Position numbers and translations under genes: made by a program. From positions 7,210,095 to 7,274,094 of the forward strand of contig JAJEKV010000063.1 in assembly GCA_021234155.1 (NCBI GenBank): DNA of 64,000 bases, read 5' to 3'. Of the stretch, positions 23,201 to 34,869 are shown piece by piece. The notes beneath the pieces were generated by a model. It saw nothing but the letters and a program-made list of their open reading frames with translations. It was not told the DNA's origin and did not search any database. Within the stretch, counting starts at the first letter, position 1; each line of letters opens with the position of its first letter. Source of the stretch: Isoetes taiwanensis. Its lineage: Eukaryota > Streptophyta > Lycopodiopsida > Isoetales > Isoetaceae.

Positions 23201-26200
23201 TCGAAGGGGCCCCCTGAGCGGAGGATCCAACGGTGGGATAGGGAACCGGGCTCCAGGAGGGTGGTCATTAGCGTCGCGAACCCGGGAAGGGCTGCCAAGG
23301 GAACTTTTTTGGATCCGCTCTTGGGGTCGGACTCTCCCCTCTTGTGAGGGATCCTGCAAAGGTCCGGCCTCGTTTGACTTGGGGAAGGGTGCCATCTTTC
23401 GGTTGCCCACAGCGGGCTGCCCCGACCGTTCTAATGCTAACCCTTTGACCCTAGACCTTCTCAGAAAATTTCTTGGGCTGTGTGCTGGAAATGGATTAGG
23501 ATTCCCTGGCAAAAATCAGAATTTATTTTCGTACAATGCATTGTGCGAATTTATGAGATGTCTTGCCACTGCAAAGGCCCCGACTTCTACTTGCCACATC
23601 GGGAGGAGGGACAGGCCCAAACTCCAGCTCGTCGGTTCCCTTGCTCCGTATTTCGGCTGCGGCTTCTCGGCCCGGTCCCAAGTGCAACAGACCAAGTCAC
23701 CGACCCCTGCATAAACCCTTCTAGAATGCAGCCCACGGGGGTTTCGTTTTGGAGGCCCTCTCCTTGTCCGGTTAGGCGGGATTTGACTTGGCGTGGAGTG
23801 GGGTGTTGGCGTGCGAACCGCGGACCCTAAAATGGAGGCTTAGGATTTCCTCTCCCCAAGGCCACAGGGGCCGGGCGAGGCGACCTCCCCTCTCGGAATC
23901 GCGATTTGACTCTGCCAATGGACTTCCAGGCATTCGGCGTTGCCACAGGGACCAAGTTCCGTGGCGAGAAGACCACCCGACCTCAAGAAGCCAAAGTAGC
24001 TCACTTCCATCACACTCGTAGTCAATTGGCCTAGGATGTGGATGCGGGATCTCTTGTCGTGGAGGCGTGAGTGTTTCTTTCTTTTGCAAAACCGACCTTG
24101 TAACTTGCTCCCTAGGGTAATTTCGCCATTCCGGACGATTTGGCGGGGTCGATTTGCCATTCGGAACCTCCCGGTGCGAACGACAAGACAACTGCCGGTT
24201 TCTACAAAGGCCGACCTCCGGGGCCCAGCGGTTTGACAAGTTCTCGGACCCGTCACGGAATCTTTTGGGCCTTCGAAGAGGGGCCCGAGAGCGGAGGATC
24301 AACGGTCCGGATAGGGGAGCCGGGCTCGGGAGGGTGGTCATTAGCGTGCGACCCGGGGGGCGCTGCCGGGAAGGGCTGCCTCGGGGAACTTTTGGATCCA
24401 GCCTCTTGGGGTCGGGACTCTCCCCTCTTGTGAGGGGGATCCACGCAAGGTCGGCCTCGTTTGACTTGGGGAAGGGTGCGGCTCGGTTGCCCCTGCGGGC
24501 TGCCCGACCCGTTCTAATGCTAACCCTTTGACCTAGACCTTCTCAGAAATTTGAAGAATTATTGGGTGTCTTTGGAAATGGATTAGGATTCCAGCTGGCA
24601 AAAAATCAAATTTATTTTTAAAGTACAATGCATTAATTGCGAATTTATGAATGTCTTGCCCAGCGCAAAAGCGCCCCCGACTTGCCACATCGGGAGGAGG
24701 ACAGGCCCAAACTCGCTCCGTCAGTTCCCCTTGCTCCGTATTTCGGCTGCGGCTTCGGCCCAGGTCCCAAGTGCATGAGACCAAGTCACCGGCCCCAAAG
24801 CGCCAAACCCTTCTAGAACACGGCAGCCCGCGGGGTTTCGTTTTGGAGGCCCTCTCGCTGTCCCGGTTGGAGGCGGGACCTTGCGCGTGACTTGGCGTGG
24901 AGTGGGGGGTGTTGGCCTTGAAACCACGGACCCTAAAATCCCGGGCTGCTTGCCCCAAATTTCCTCTCCCCAAGGCCACAGGGGCCGGGCTGAGGCGACC
25001 TCCCTCTCGGAATCGCGATTTGGCTCGCCAATGGACTGAGCGTCGGCGTTGCCCTGGGGACCAAGTTCCGTGGCCAGGAAGACCACCCGACCTCCAAGCG
25101 CCAAAGTAGCTCACTTCCATCACACTCGTAGTCAATTGGCCTAGGATGTGGATGCGGGGATCTTGTCGTGGAGGCGTGAGTGTTTCTTTCTTTTGCAAAA
25201 CCGACCTTGTAACTTGCTCCCTAGGGTAATTTCGCCATTCGGACGATTTGGCGAAGTCGATTTGCCATTCGAACCTCCGGTGCGAGCGACAAGACAACTG
25301 CGGTTTCTACAAGGTAGACCTCGGGGCCCAGCGGTTTGACAAGTTCTCGGGCCGTCACGGAATCTTTTGGGCCTTCGAAGAAGGGGCCCTGAGCGGAGGA
25401 TCAGCGGTCCGGATAGGGAAGCGGGGCTCGGGAGGGTGGTCATTAGCGTCGCAGCCCAGGAGGCCTTTTTGCCGAGGGAAGAGCTGCCTCAGGGAACTTT
25501 TGGATCCGCCTCTTGGGGTGGGACTCTCCCCTCTTGTGGGGATCCTGCAAGGTCAGCCTCGTTTGACTTGGGGAAGGGTGCGGCTCGGTTGCCACTTACA
25601 GCGGGCTGCCCGGCCGATTCTAATGCTAACCCTTTGACCTAGACCTTCTCGAAAATTTGAAAATTGGGCTGTGTCTTTGGAAATGGATTAGGATTCCAGG
25701 TGGCAAAAATCGGAATTTATTTTTCGTACAATGCATTAATTGCGAATTTATGAATGTCTTGCCTTGCAAAGCGCCCCGACTTCTACTTGCCACATCGGAG
25801 AGGGACCAGGCCCAAACTCCGCTCCGTCGGTTCCCCTTGCTCGTATTCTCGGCTGCGGCTTCGGCCGGTCCCAATTACCTTGAGACCAAGTCGACCCCCA
25901 AAGCGCCAAACCCTTCTAGAACACGGCAACCCACGGGGTTTCGTTTTGGAGGCCCTCTCCTTGTCGGTCGGTGGGACCTTGCGCGTGACTTGGCGATGGA
26001 GTGGGGGTGTTGGCGGCGAGCGGACCCTAAAATCCCCTCAGGCTGCTTGCCCCGTTTCCTCCCCAAGGCCACAGGGGCCGGGCCAGGCGACCTCCCCTCT
26101 CGGAATCGCGATTTGGCTCTGCCAATGGACTGGAAGCGTCGGCGTTGCCACAGGGACCAAGTTCCGTGGCGGAAGACCACCGACCTCAAAGCCAAAGTAG

Positions 26201-29200
26201 CTCACTTCCATCACACTTTCGTAGTCAATTGGCCTAGGATGTGGATGCGGGATCTTGTAAAATGGGCGTGAGTGTTTCTTTCTTTTGCAAAACCGACCTT
26301 GTAACTTGCTCCTAGGGTAATTTCGCCATTCAGGCGATTTGGCGAAGTCGATTTGCCATTCGGAGCCTCCCGATGCGAGCGACAAGACTTCTGCCGGTTT
26401 CTACAAAGTAGGCCTCGGGGCGCCCAGTGGTTTGACAAGTTCTCGGACCGATCTGGAATCTTTTGGGCCTTCGAAGAGGGCCTGAGCGGAGGATCAACGG
26501 TCCGGATGAGGGAAGCCCGGGCTCGGGAGGGTGGTCATTGGCGTGCTGACCCAGGGGAGGGCTGCCAGGAAGGAGCTGCCTCGGGAACTTTTTGGATCCG
26601 CCTCTTGGGGTGGGACTCTCCCCTCTTGTGAGGATCCACCCAAAGATCTGGCCTCGTTTGACAGGGAAGGGTGCGGCTCGGTTGCTTACCAGCGGGCTGC
26701 CCGTGGTTGATTCTATCACTAACCCTTTGACCCTAGACCTTCTCCGAAAATTTGAAAAATTGGGCATTGTGCTGGAAATGGATTAGGATTCGGTGGCAAA
26801 AAATCAGAATTTATTTTCGTACAATGCATTAATTGCGAATTTATGAATGTCTTGCCCTTTATAAAAGCCCCGACTTCTACTTGCCACATCGGAGGAGGAC
26901 AGGCCCAAACTCCGCTCCGTCGGTTCCCCTTGCTCCGGTATTTCGGCTGCGGCTTCTCGGCGAGGTCCCAAAGTGCTTGAGACCAAGTCACCGGCCCCAA
27001 AGCATGAAAACCCTTCTAGACACGGCAGCCCACGGGGTTTTACGTTTTGGAGGCCCTCTCCTGTCGGTCGGGGCGGGACCTTCGCGCGTGACTTGGCGTG
27101 GAGTGGGGGTGTTGGCCTTGGGCGGACCCTAAAATCCCGGAAGGTGCTTGCCCCGAATTTCCTCTCCCCAAGGCCACAGGGGCCGGGCCAGGCGACCTCC
27201 CCCTCCGAGATGTGATTTGGCTCTGCCAATGGACTCGAGCGTCGGCGTTGCCACAGGGACCAAGTTAAAAGTGGCAAGAAGACCACCCCGACCTCAAGAA
27301 GCGCCAAAGTAGCTCACTTCCATCACACTTTCGTAGTCAATTGGCCCTAGGATGTGGATCACGGGATCTTGTCGTGGAGGCGTGGAGTGTTTCTTTCTTT
27401 TACCAAAACCGACCTTGTAACTTGCTCCCTGGGGTAATTTCGCCATTAGGACGATTTGGCAGGGTCGATTTGCCATTCAGGAGCCTCCCGGTGCGAAACG
27501 ACAAGACTGCCCGGTTTCTACAAAAAGGCCGACCTCGGGGCGCCAGCGGTTTGACAAGTTCTCCGGACCCGTCACGGAATCTTTTTGGGCCTTCGAAGAG
27601 AGGGCCCTGAGCGGAGGATCAAGCGGTCCGGATAGGGAAGCCGGGCTCGGGAGGGTGGTCATTAAGCGTCGTCACGACCCCCGGGCCCTTATTTGCCGGG
27701 GAAGGGCTGCCTCGGGAACTTTTTGGATCCGCCTCTTGGGGTCAGGACTCTCCCCCCTCTTGTGAGGGATCTGCGCAGGTCTGGCCTCGTTTGACTTGGG
27801 GAAGGGTGCCGGCTCGGTTGCCTGCAGCGGGCTGCCGGCCCAGTTCTAATGCTAACCCTTTGACCTAGACCTTCTCAGAAAATTTGAAAAAATTGGGAAC
27901 GTGTCTTTGGAAATGGATTAGGATTCCAGGTGGCAAAAATCAGAATTTATTTTCGTACAATGCATTAATTGCGAATTTATGAATGTCTTGCCACTACAAA
28001 AGCCCCCCGACTTCTGCTTGCCATGGCGGGAGGAGGACAGGCCCAAACTCCCGCTCCGTCGGTTCCCCTTGCTCCGTATTCTCGGCTGCGGCTTCGGCGA
28101 GGGTCCCAAATTACCTTGAGACCAAGTCTCGGCCCCCAAAGCGCCAAACCCTTCTAGAACTGGCAGCCCACGGGGTTTTCGTTTTGGAGGCCCTCTCCTT
28201 GTCCGGTTGAGGTTGGGACCTTGGCAGTGACTTGGCGTGGAGTGGGGTGTTGGCCTTGAGAACGCGGACCCTAAAATCCCGGAAGGCTGCTTGCCCAATT
28301 TCCTCTCCCCAAGGCCACGGGGGCCGGGGCGGCGACCTCCCCTCTGGGAATCGCGATTTGACTCTGCCAATGGACTCGGAGCGTCGGCGTTGCCACGGGG
28401 ACCAAGTTCGTGGTCAGAAGACCACCCGACCTCCAAGAAGCCAAAGTAGCTCACTTCCATCACACTTTCGTAGTCAATTGGCCTAGGATGTGGATCACGG
28501 GGATCTTGTCGTGTGGGCGTGAGTGTTTCTTTCTTTTGCAAAACCGACCTTGTAACTTGCTCCCTAGGGTAATTTAGCCATTCGGACGATTTGGCGGGGT
28601 CGATTGCCATTCGGAGCCTCCGGTGCGAGCGACAAAGACACTGCGGTTTCTACAAAGGCCGACCTCGGGGGCCTTGTGGTTTGACAAGTTTCCGGACCCG
28701 ATCTGGAATCTTTTGGGCCTTCGAAGGGGCCTGAGCGGAGGATCAGCGGTGGGATAGGGGAGGCAGGGCTCGGGGAGGGTGGTCATTAGCGTGCACCCCA
28801 GGAGGCCCTGCCGGGGAAGGGCTGCCTCGGGGAACTTTTGGATCCGCCTCTTGGGGTCCGGACTCTCCCCTCTTGTGAGGGATCCTGCAAAGGTCTGGCC
28901 TCGTTTGACTTGGGGAAGGGTGCCCATTTCGGTTGCCTGCGGGCTGCCCAGACCGTTCTAATCTTAACCCTTTGACCTAGACCTTCTCAGAAAATTTGAA
29001 AAAATTGGTACATAACGTGTCTTTGGAAATGGATTAGGATTCCAGCGGCAAAAATCAGAATTTATTTTTACAATGCATTAATTGCAATTTATGAATGTCT
29101 TGCCTTTGCAAAGCCCCCAGGCTTCTACTTGCCACATCCGGGAGGAGGACAGGCCCAAACTCCGGCTCCGTCGGTTTCCCCTTGCTCCCGTATTTCGGCT

Positions 29201-32200
29201 GCGGCTTCTCGGCGGGTCCCAAGTGCAGCTTGAGACCAAGTCACCGGCCCCAAAGCGCCAAACCCTTCTAGGACACGGCAACCTGGCGGGGTTTTACGTT
29301 TTGGAGGCCCTCTCCTTGTCGGTTGCGGGACCTTGCTTGGCGTGACTTGGCGTGGAGTGGGGGTGTTGGCCTTGAAACACGGACCCTAAAATCCCGGTGC
29401 CCCGAATTTCCTCTCCCCAAGGCCACAGGGGCCGGACCAGGCGACCTCCCTCTCAGGAATCGCGATTTGACTCTCGCCAATGGACTTCGGAAGCGTCGGC
29501 GTTGCCACGGGGACCAAGTTCGTGGCGGAAGACCACCCGACCTCCAAGCCAAAGTAGCTCACTTTCCATCAATTGGCCTAGGATGTGGATGCGGGATCTT
29601 GTCGTGGGGCGTGAGTGTTTCTTTCTTTTGCAAAGCCGACCTTGTAACTTGCTCCCTAGGGTAATTTGCCATTAGGACGATTTGGCGAGGGTCGATTTGC
29701 CATTAGGAACCTCCCGGTGCGAGCGACAAGACCTGCCCGGTTTCTACAAGGACCCGACCTCGGGGCGCCCAGCGGTTTGACAAGTTCTCGGGACCCGTCG
29801 GAATCTTTTGGGCCTTCGAGAAGGGGCCTGAGCGGAGGATCCAGCGGTCGGATAGGGGAACCAGGGCTCGGAGGGGTGGTCATTAAGCGTGCCCCCAGGG
29901 GGCGCTGCCAGGAAAGGGCTGCCTCGGGAACTTTTGGATCGCCTCTTGGGGTCGGACTCTCCCCCTCTTGTGAGGATCCACAAGGTCTGGCCTCGTTTGA
30001 CTTGGGGAAGGGTGCCGGCATTTCGGTTGCCACAGCGGGCTGCCGTGGATTTCTATCTTAACCCTTTGACCCTAGACCTTCTCGAAATTTGAAAATTGGG
30101 CTGTGTCTTTGGAAATGGATTAGGATTCCGGTGGCAAAAATCAGAATTTATTTTCGTACAATGCATTAATTGCGAATTTATGAATGTCTTGCCTTTGCAA
30201 AAGCCCCCGACTTCTACTTGCCACATCCCGGAGGAGGACGGGCCCAAAAAAAGCTCGTCGGTTCCCCTTGCTCGTATTCACCGGCTGCGGCTTCGGCGGG
30301 TCCCAAGTGCAACGGACCAAGTCTCGGCCCCCAAAGCGCAAACCCTTCTAGAACACGGCAACCCGCGGGGTTTCACGTTTGGAGGCCCTCTCCTTGTCGG
30401 TCGGGGGACCTTGCCCGTGACTTGGCGTGGAGTGGGGGTGTTGAGGCCTTGAGGAAACCGGGACCTAAAATCCCGGGAGCTGCTTGCCCGAATTTCCCTC
30501 CCCAAGGCCACAGGGGCCGGGCCAGGCGACCTCCCCTCTCGGAATCAGCGATTTAACTCTGCCAATGGACTCGAGCGTCGGCGTTGCCACGGGGACCAAG
30601 TTCCGTGGCGGAAGACCACCCGACCTCAAGAAGCGCCAAAGTAGCTCACTTCCATCACACTTTCGTAGTCAATTGGCCTAGGATGTGGATCTCGCGGGAT
30701 CTTGTCGTGGAGGCGTGAGTGTTTCTTTCTTTTGCAAAACCGACCTTGTAACTTGCTCCCTAGGGTAATTTCGCCATTAGGATGATTTGGTAGGGTCGAT
30801 TTGCCATTAGAACCTCCCGGTGCGAGCGACAAGACAACTGCGGTTTCTACAAGGCCGACCTCGGGGCCAGCGGTTTGACAAGTTCTCGGACCGATCTGGA
30901 ATCTTTTGGGCCTTCAGAGGGGCCCTGAGCGGAGGATCAGCGGTCGGATAGGGCACCGGGCTCGGGAGGAGGGTGGTCATTAAGCGTGACCCAGGGGGGC
31001 CGGGCCGGGGAAGGCTGCCTCGGGAACTTTTGGATCCAGCCTCTTGGGGTCAGGACTCTCCCTCTTGTGAGGGATCCTGCAAAAGGTCTGGCCTCGTTTG
31101 ACTTGGGGAAGGGTGCATTTCGGTTGCCACAGCGGGCTGCCGACCGTTCTATCACTAACCCTTTGACCTAGACCTTCTCAGAAAATTTCAAAAATTGGGC
31201 TGTGTCTTTGGAAATGGATTAGGATTCAGCTGGCAAAAAAATCAAGAATTTATTTTAGGTACAATGCATTAATTGCGAATTTATGAATGTCTTGCCCCAC
31301 CAAAAGCCCCCAGGCTTCTACTTGCCACATCGGAGGAGGGGCGGGCCCAAACTCCGCTCCGTCGGTTCCCCTTGCTCCGTATTCGCGGCTGCGGCTTTCG
31401 GCCGGAGTCCCAAGTACCTTGAGGACCAAGTCTGGCCCCCAAAGCGCAAACCCTTCTAGAACACGGCAGCCCACGGGGTTTACGTTTTGGAGGCCCTCTC
31501 CTTGTCGGTCGAGGCGGGACCTTGCGGCAGGTGATTTGGCGTGGAGTGGGGGGGTGTTGGCCTTGTACGGACCCTAAAATCCCGAAGTTTGCTTGCCCGA
31601 ATTTCCTCTCCCAAGGCCACAGGGGCCGGACGAGGCGACCTCCCTCTCTCGAATCGCGATTTGACTACGCCAATGGACTCGAGCGTCGACGTTGCCACAG
31701 GGACCAAGTTCCGTGGCGAGAAGACCACCCGACCTCAAAAGCCAAAGTAGCTCACTTCCATCACACTTTCGTAGTCAATTGGCTAGGATGTGGATGCGGG
31801 ATCTTGTCGTGGAGGCGTGAGTGTTTCTTTCTTTACCAAAACCGACCTTGTAACTTGCTCCTAGGGTAATTTCGCCATTCGGACGATTTGGCGGGGGTTG
31901 ATTTGCCATTCGGGAGCCTCCCTGGTGCCCGACGACGACAAGACTGCGGTTTCTACAAAGCCCGGTAAGACCTCGGGGGCCCAGCGGTTTGACAAGTTCT
32001 CCCGGACCCGATCACGGAATCTTTTGGGCCTTCGAAGAGGGGGCCACAGGCGGAGGATCAGCGGTGGATAGGGGGGCCGGGCTCCGGGAGGTGGTCATTA
32101 AGCGTCTGACCCGGGGGGCTTATTTGCCGGGGAAAACCTGCCTCGGGAACTTTTGGATCCGCCTCTTGGGGTCGGGACTCTCCCCTCTTGTGAGGGATCA

Positions 32201-33990
32201 CCGCAAGGTCTGGCCTCGTTTGACTTGGGGAAGGGTGCATTTCGGTTGCCACGCAGCGGGCTGCCCGGCCGTTCTAATCACTAACCCTTTGACCTAGACC
32301 TTCTCAGAAAATTTGAAAATTGGGGCGTGTCTTTGGAAATGGATTAGGATTCGGTGGCAAAAATCAGAATTTATTTTTGTACAATGCATTAATTGCGAGA
32401 TTTATGAATGTCTTGCCTTTGCAAAGCGCCCCCGACTTCTACTTGCCACGCCGGGAGGAGGACAGGCCCAAACTCGCTCCGTCGGTTCCCCTTGCTCCGT
32501 ATTCACCGGCTGCGGCTTCGGCCCGGTCCCAAGTGCAGCGGACCAAGTCGGCCCCCAAAGCGCAAACCCTTCTAGAACACGGCAACCCACGGGGTTTTCG
32601 TTTTGGAGGCCCTCTCCTTGTCGGTCGGGCGGGACCTTGCGTGACTTGGCGATGGAGTGGGGGTGTTGGCGCCTTGAAACCACGGACCCTAAAATCCCGG
32701 GGCTGCTTGCCCGAATTTCCCTCTCCCCAAGGCCACAGGGGGACGGATGGGGCGACCTCCCCTCTCGGAATCGCGATTTGACTCTGCCAATGGACTCAGA
32801 GCGTCGGCGTTGCCACAGGGGACCAAGTTAGTGGCGAGGAAGACCACCCGACCTCAAGAAGCGCCAAAGTAGCTCACTTCCATCACACTCGTAGTCAATT
32901 GGCCTAGGATGTGGATCGCGGGATCTTGTCGTGGCTCCTAAATTAATTCACCCATTAGGCGTGAGTGTTTCTTTCTTTTGCCAAAACCGACCTTGTAACT
33001 TGCTCCCTAGGGTAATTTAAGCCATTCGGACGATTTGGCGGTCGATTTGCCATCGAGGAACCTCCGGTGCGAACGACAAGACAACTGCGGTTTCTACTGG
33101 TAGAGCCGACCTCGGGGGGCCATGCGGTTTGACAAGTTCTCGGGACCCGATCTGGAATCTTTTGGGCCTTCAGAAGAGGGGCCCTGAGCGGAGGGATCAG
33201 CGATTCGGATAGAGCAGGGCTCGGGAGGGTGGTCATTAAGCGTCGCGACCCAGGGAGGGCTGCGGGGAAGGAGCTGCCTCGGGGAACTTTTGGATCAGCC
33301 TCTTGGGGTCAGGACTCTCCCCTCTTGTGAGGGATCCTGCAAAGGTCACAGCCTCGTTTGACTTGGGGAAGGGTGCCATTTCGGTTGCCAGCGGGCTGCC
33401 GGCCGATTCTAATGCTAACCCTTTGACCTAGACCTTCTCAGAAAATTTGAAAATTGGGCTGTGTCTTTGGAAATGGATTAGGATTCAGGTGGCAAAAAAA
33501 AATCAGAATTTATTTTAGGTACAATGCATTAATTGCGAAAAAAATTTATGAATGTCTTGCCCTTTTGCAAAAAGCCCCAGACTTCTACTTGCCCATTGGG
33601 AGGAGGGACGGGCCCAAACTCCGCTCCGTCGGTTCCCCTTGCTTTCATTATTCGGCTGCGGCTTCGGCGGGTCCCAAGTGCAGCGGACCAAGTCTCGGCC
33701 CCAAAGCGCAAACCCTTCTAGAACACGGCAACCCACGGGGTTTCACGTTTTGGAGGCCCTCTCCTGTCGGTCGAGGCGGGACCCTTGCGTGATTTGGCGT
33801 GGAGTGGGGGTGTTGGCCTTGAGCCACGGACCCTAAAATCCCGGCTGCTTGCCCCGAATTTCCTCTCCCCAAGGCCACAGGGGCCGGACCGGAGGCGACC
33901 TCCCCTCTCGGGAATCGCGATTTGACTACGCCAATGGACTCGAGCGTCGGCGTTGCCCCTAGGGACCAAGGTTACGTGACGAAGACCACT
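14240..33990. repeat. tandem satellite array, about 1.1-kb unit, 18 recognisable copies
   Basis: The anchor phrase AATGCATTAATTGCGAATTT occurs at 15111, 16202, 17284, 18375, 19482, 20613, 21709, 22836, 23535, 24627, 25730, 26823, 27959, 29072, 30160, 31263, 32383 and 33523. Spacing is 1082-1140 bases except 699 across the N gap. Other conserved phrases are ACCCTTTGACCTAGACCTTC, ACTTCTACTTGCCACATCGG, AACCCTTCTAGAAC, GTGACTTGGCGTGGAGTGGG, CAAAACCGACCTTGTAACTT and TTGACTTGGGGAAGGGTGC. Units up to about 17.2 kb carry a segment (TATGCCATCCATGTCAAATA, GAACAAGGGCATTCTC) and an internal duplication that later units lack. From about 17.8 kb a different segment replaces it (CCAAAGTAGCTCACTTCCAT to the GGATCC region). 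The leftmost partial unit (14240-14640) is the most diverged. Open frames inside are by-products; none is conserved between units. Confidence 0.93.
23017..23029. other. 13-N assembly gap inside the satellite array
   Basis: Exactly 13 N interrupt a unit between GCCCCCAAAACGC and ACTTGCTCCCT. The anchor spacing here is 699 instead of about 1100, so about 400 bases of the unit are missing from the assembly. More, in whole units, may be missing or duplicated. Confidence 0.97.
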
Positions 33991-34019
33991 CATGTTCACC
34001 CAACTAAGAAATGAGTTTT

Positions 34020-34117
34020 AAGCGTCGGTCATATTAATGCGCGTCATGCGGCGTCAATCGTCGCATCGGCGTTATTTTTATAGCGGCGTCGTTTAAACTA
34101 TTTTTATTTTTGTTGTG
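34020..34117 (+). repeat. CACTA-like right terminus, right of the satellite array
   Basis: GCGCGTCATGCGGCGTC and GTCGCATCGGCGTTATTTTT lead into GGCGTCGTTTAAAC and end TTTTTGTTGTG at 34117. Inverted, this is CACAACAAAAA..GTTTAAACGACGCC, a variant of the CACAACAAGA..TTTAGCGACG terminus of the outer element. It is probably the right end of a second, nested or older CACTA element whose left terminus is not seen. Confidence 0.6.
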
Positions 34118-34869
34118 TACATGTTTGATCTTTTGGGGCATGTTTGAGCCTAGACAATGCTTGAGCCTAAGAGGCTTGTTTGAACCTAGGTAGCATGTTA
34201 GACCCTAAGGGAAATGCAGCGCCTACCGCGTTCAACATCGTAGGCTCCTCATGGTTCACTCTATGTATTTGGACTTGTTCACCCTACAAAATACCATTAT
34301 TATTATCTGTTTGAAAGGTAGAAGCGGTGATCCACAACGAAAGCTAGTGGATAGCATCAAATTAAGCAATGATCGGGTTAACTTGGTGGTGGCCTTTGGT
34401 TTAAGGTTAGAAAATCGGAGTAACTAAGATACCATTGAAGACTCTTTGCATGTTCTAGTCTAGAGGCAATGCTTGAGCCTATGTGGCTTCTTTGAGCCCA
34501 TGTTCGGCCGTTCTTTATTCCTCAGATATAATGTATACCAAAGGGGGAAAAAAAAAAAAATTGAATTGAATGGGTTTTATTGCACCACGAAGACCAATAG
34601 ACATAGCCTATCGGGAAGGATTGCGAGGATGTGCATAATATTTGACATATAGAATTTAATGATCGTCTCCTCTAGGTGCTAACTAGAATTCGTCATTGTT
34701 AGCATTACCAACATTTGTATTAAAATGCACGAGAGTACATCGTATTTCGTGGAATTGCTCACGGTGTAAGATCTTTGCATGCATGGCTGGTGGTCCAACC
34801 TCTTGATGCTCGTTTTTCGGTGAGTTTGAATGCCTTGATGCCGGAGAGGGCTCTTGGGGCGTTATTGAC
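34118..34869. other. no gene seen; short duplicated phrases
   Basis: Variants of CAATGCTTGAGCCTA.G.GGCTT and CATGTTTGAGCCTAG recur at 34120-34200 and 34450-34510. A run of 14 A follows GGGGG at about 34541-34560. The 34683-34880 minus frame may be the tail of the TNPD gene but is not recognisable. Confidence 0.45.

Noticed and set aside
14240-33990. Dozens of open frames of 60-270 codons on both strands
   Set aside because: They lie in the satellite, differ from unit to unit because of indels, and none keeps frame or start across units.
14240-33990. CRISPR-like or rDNA-like array
   Set aside because: The unit is 1.1 kb without short spaced repeats, and no rRNA-like conserved sequence was seen; it behaves as a plant satellite.
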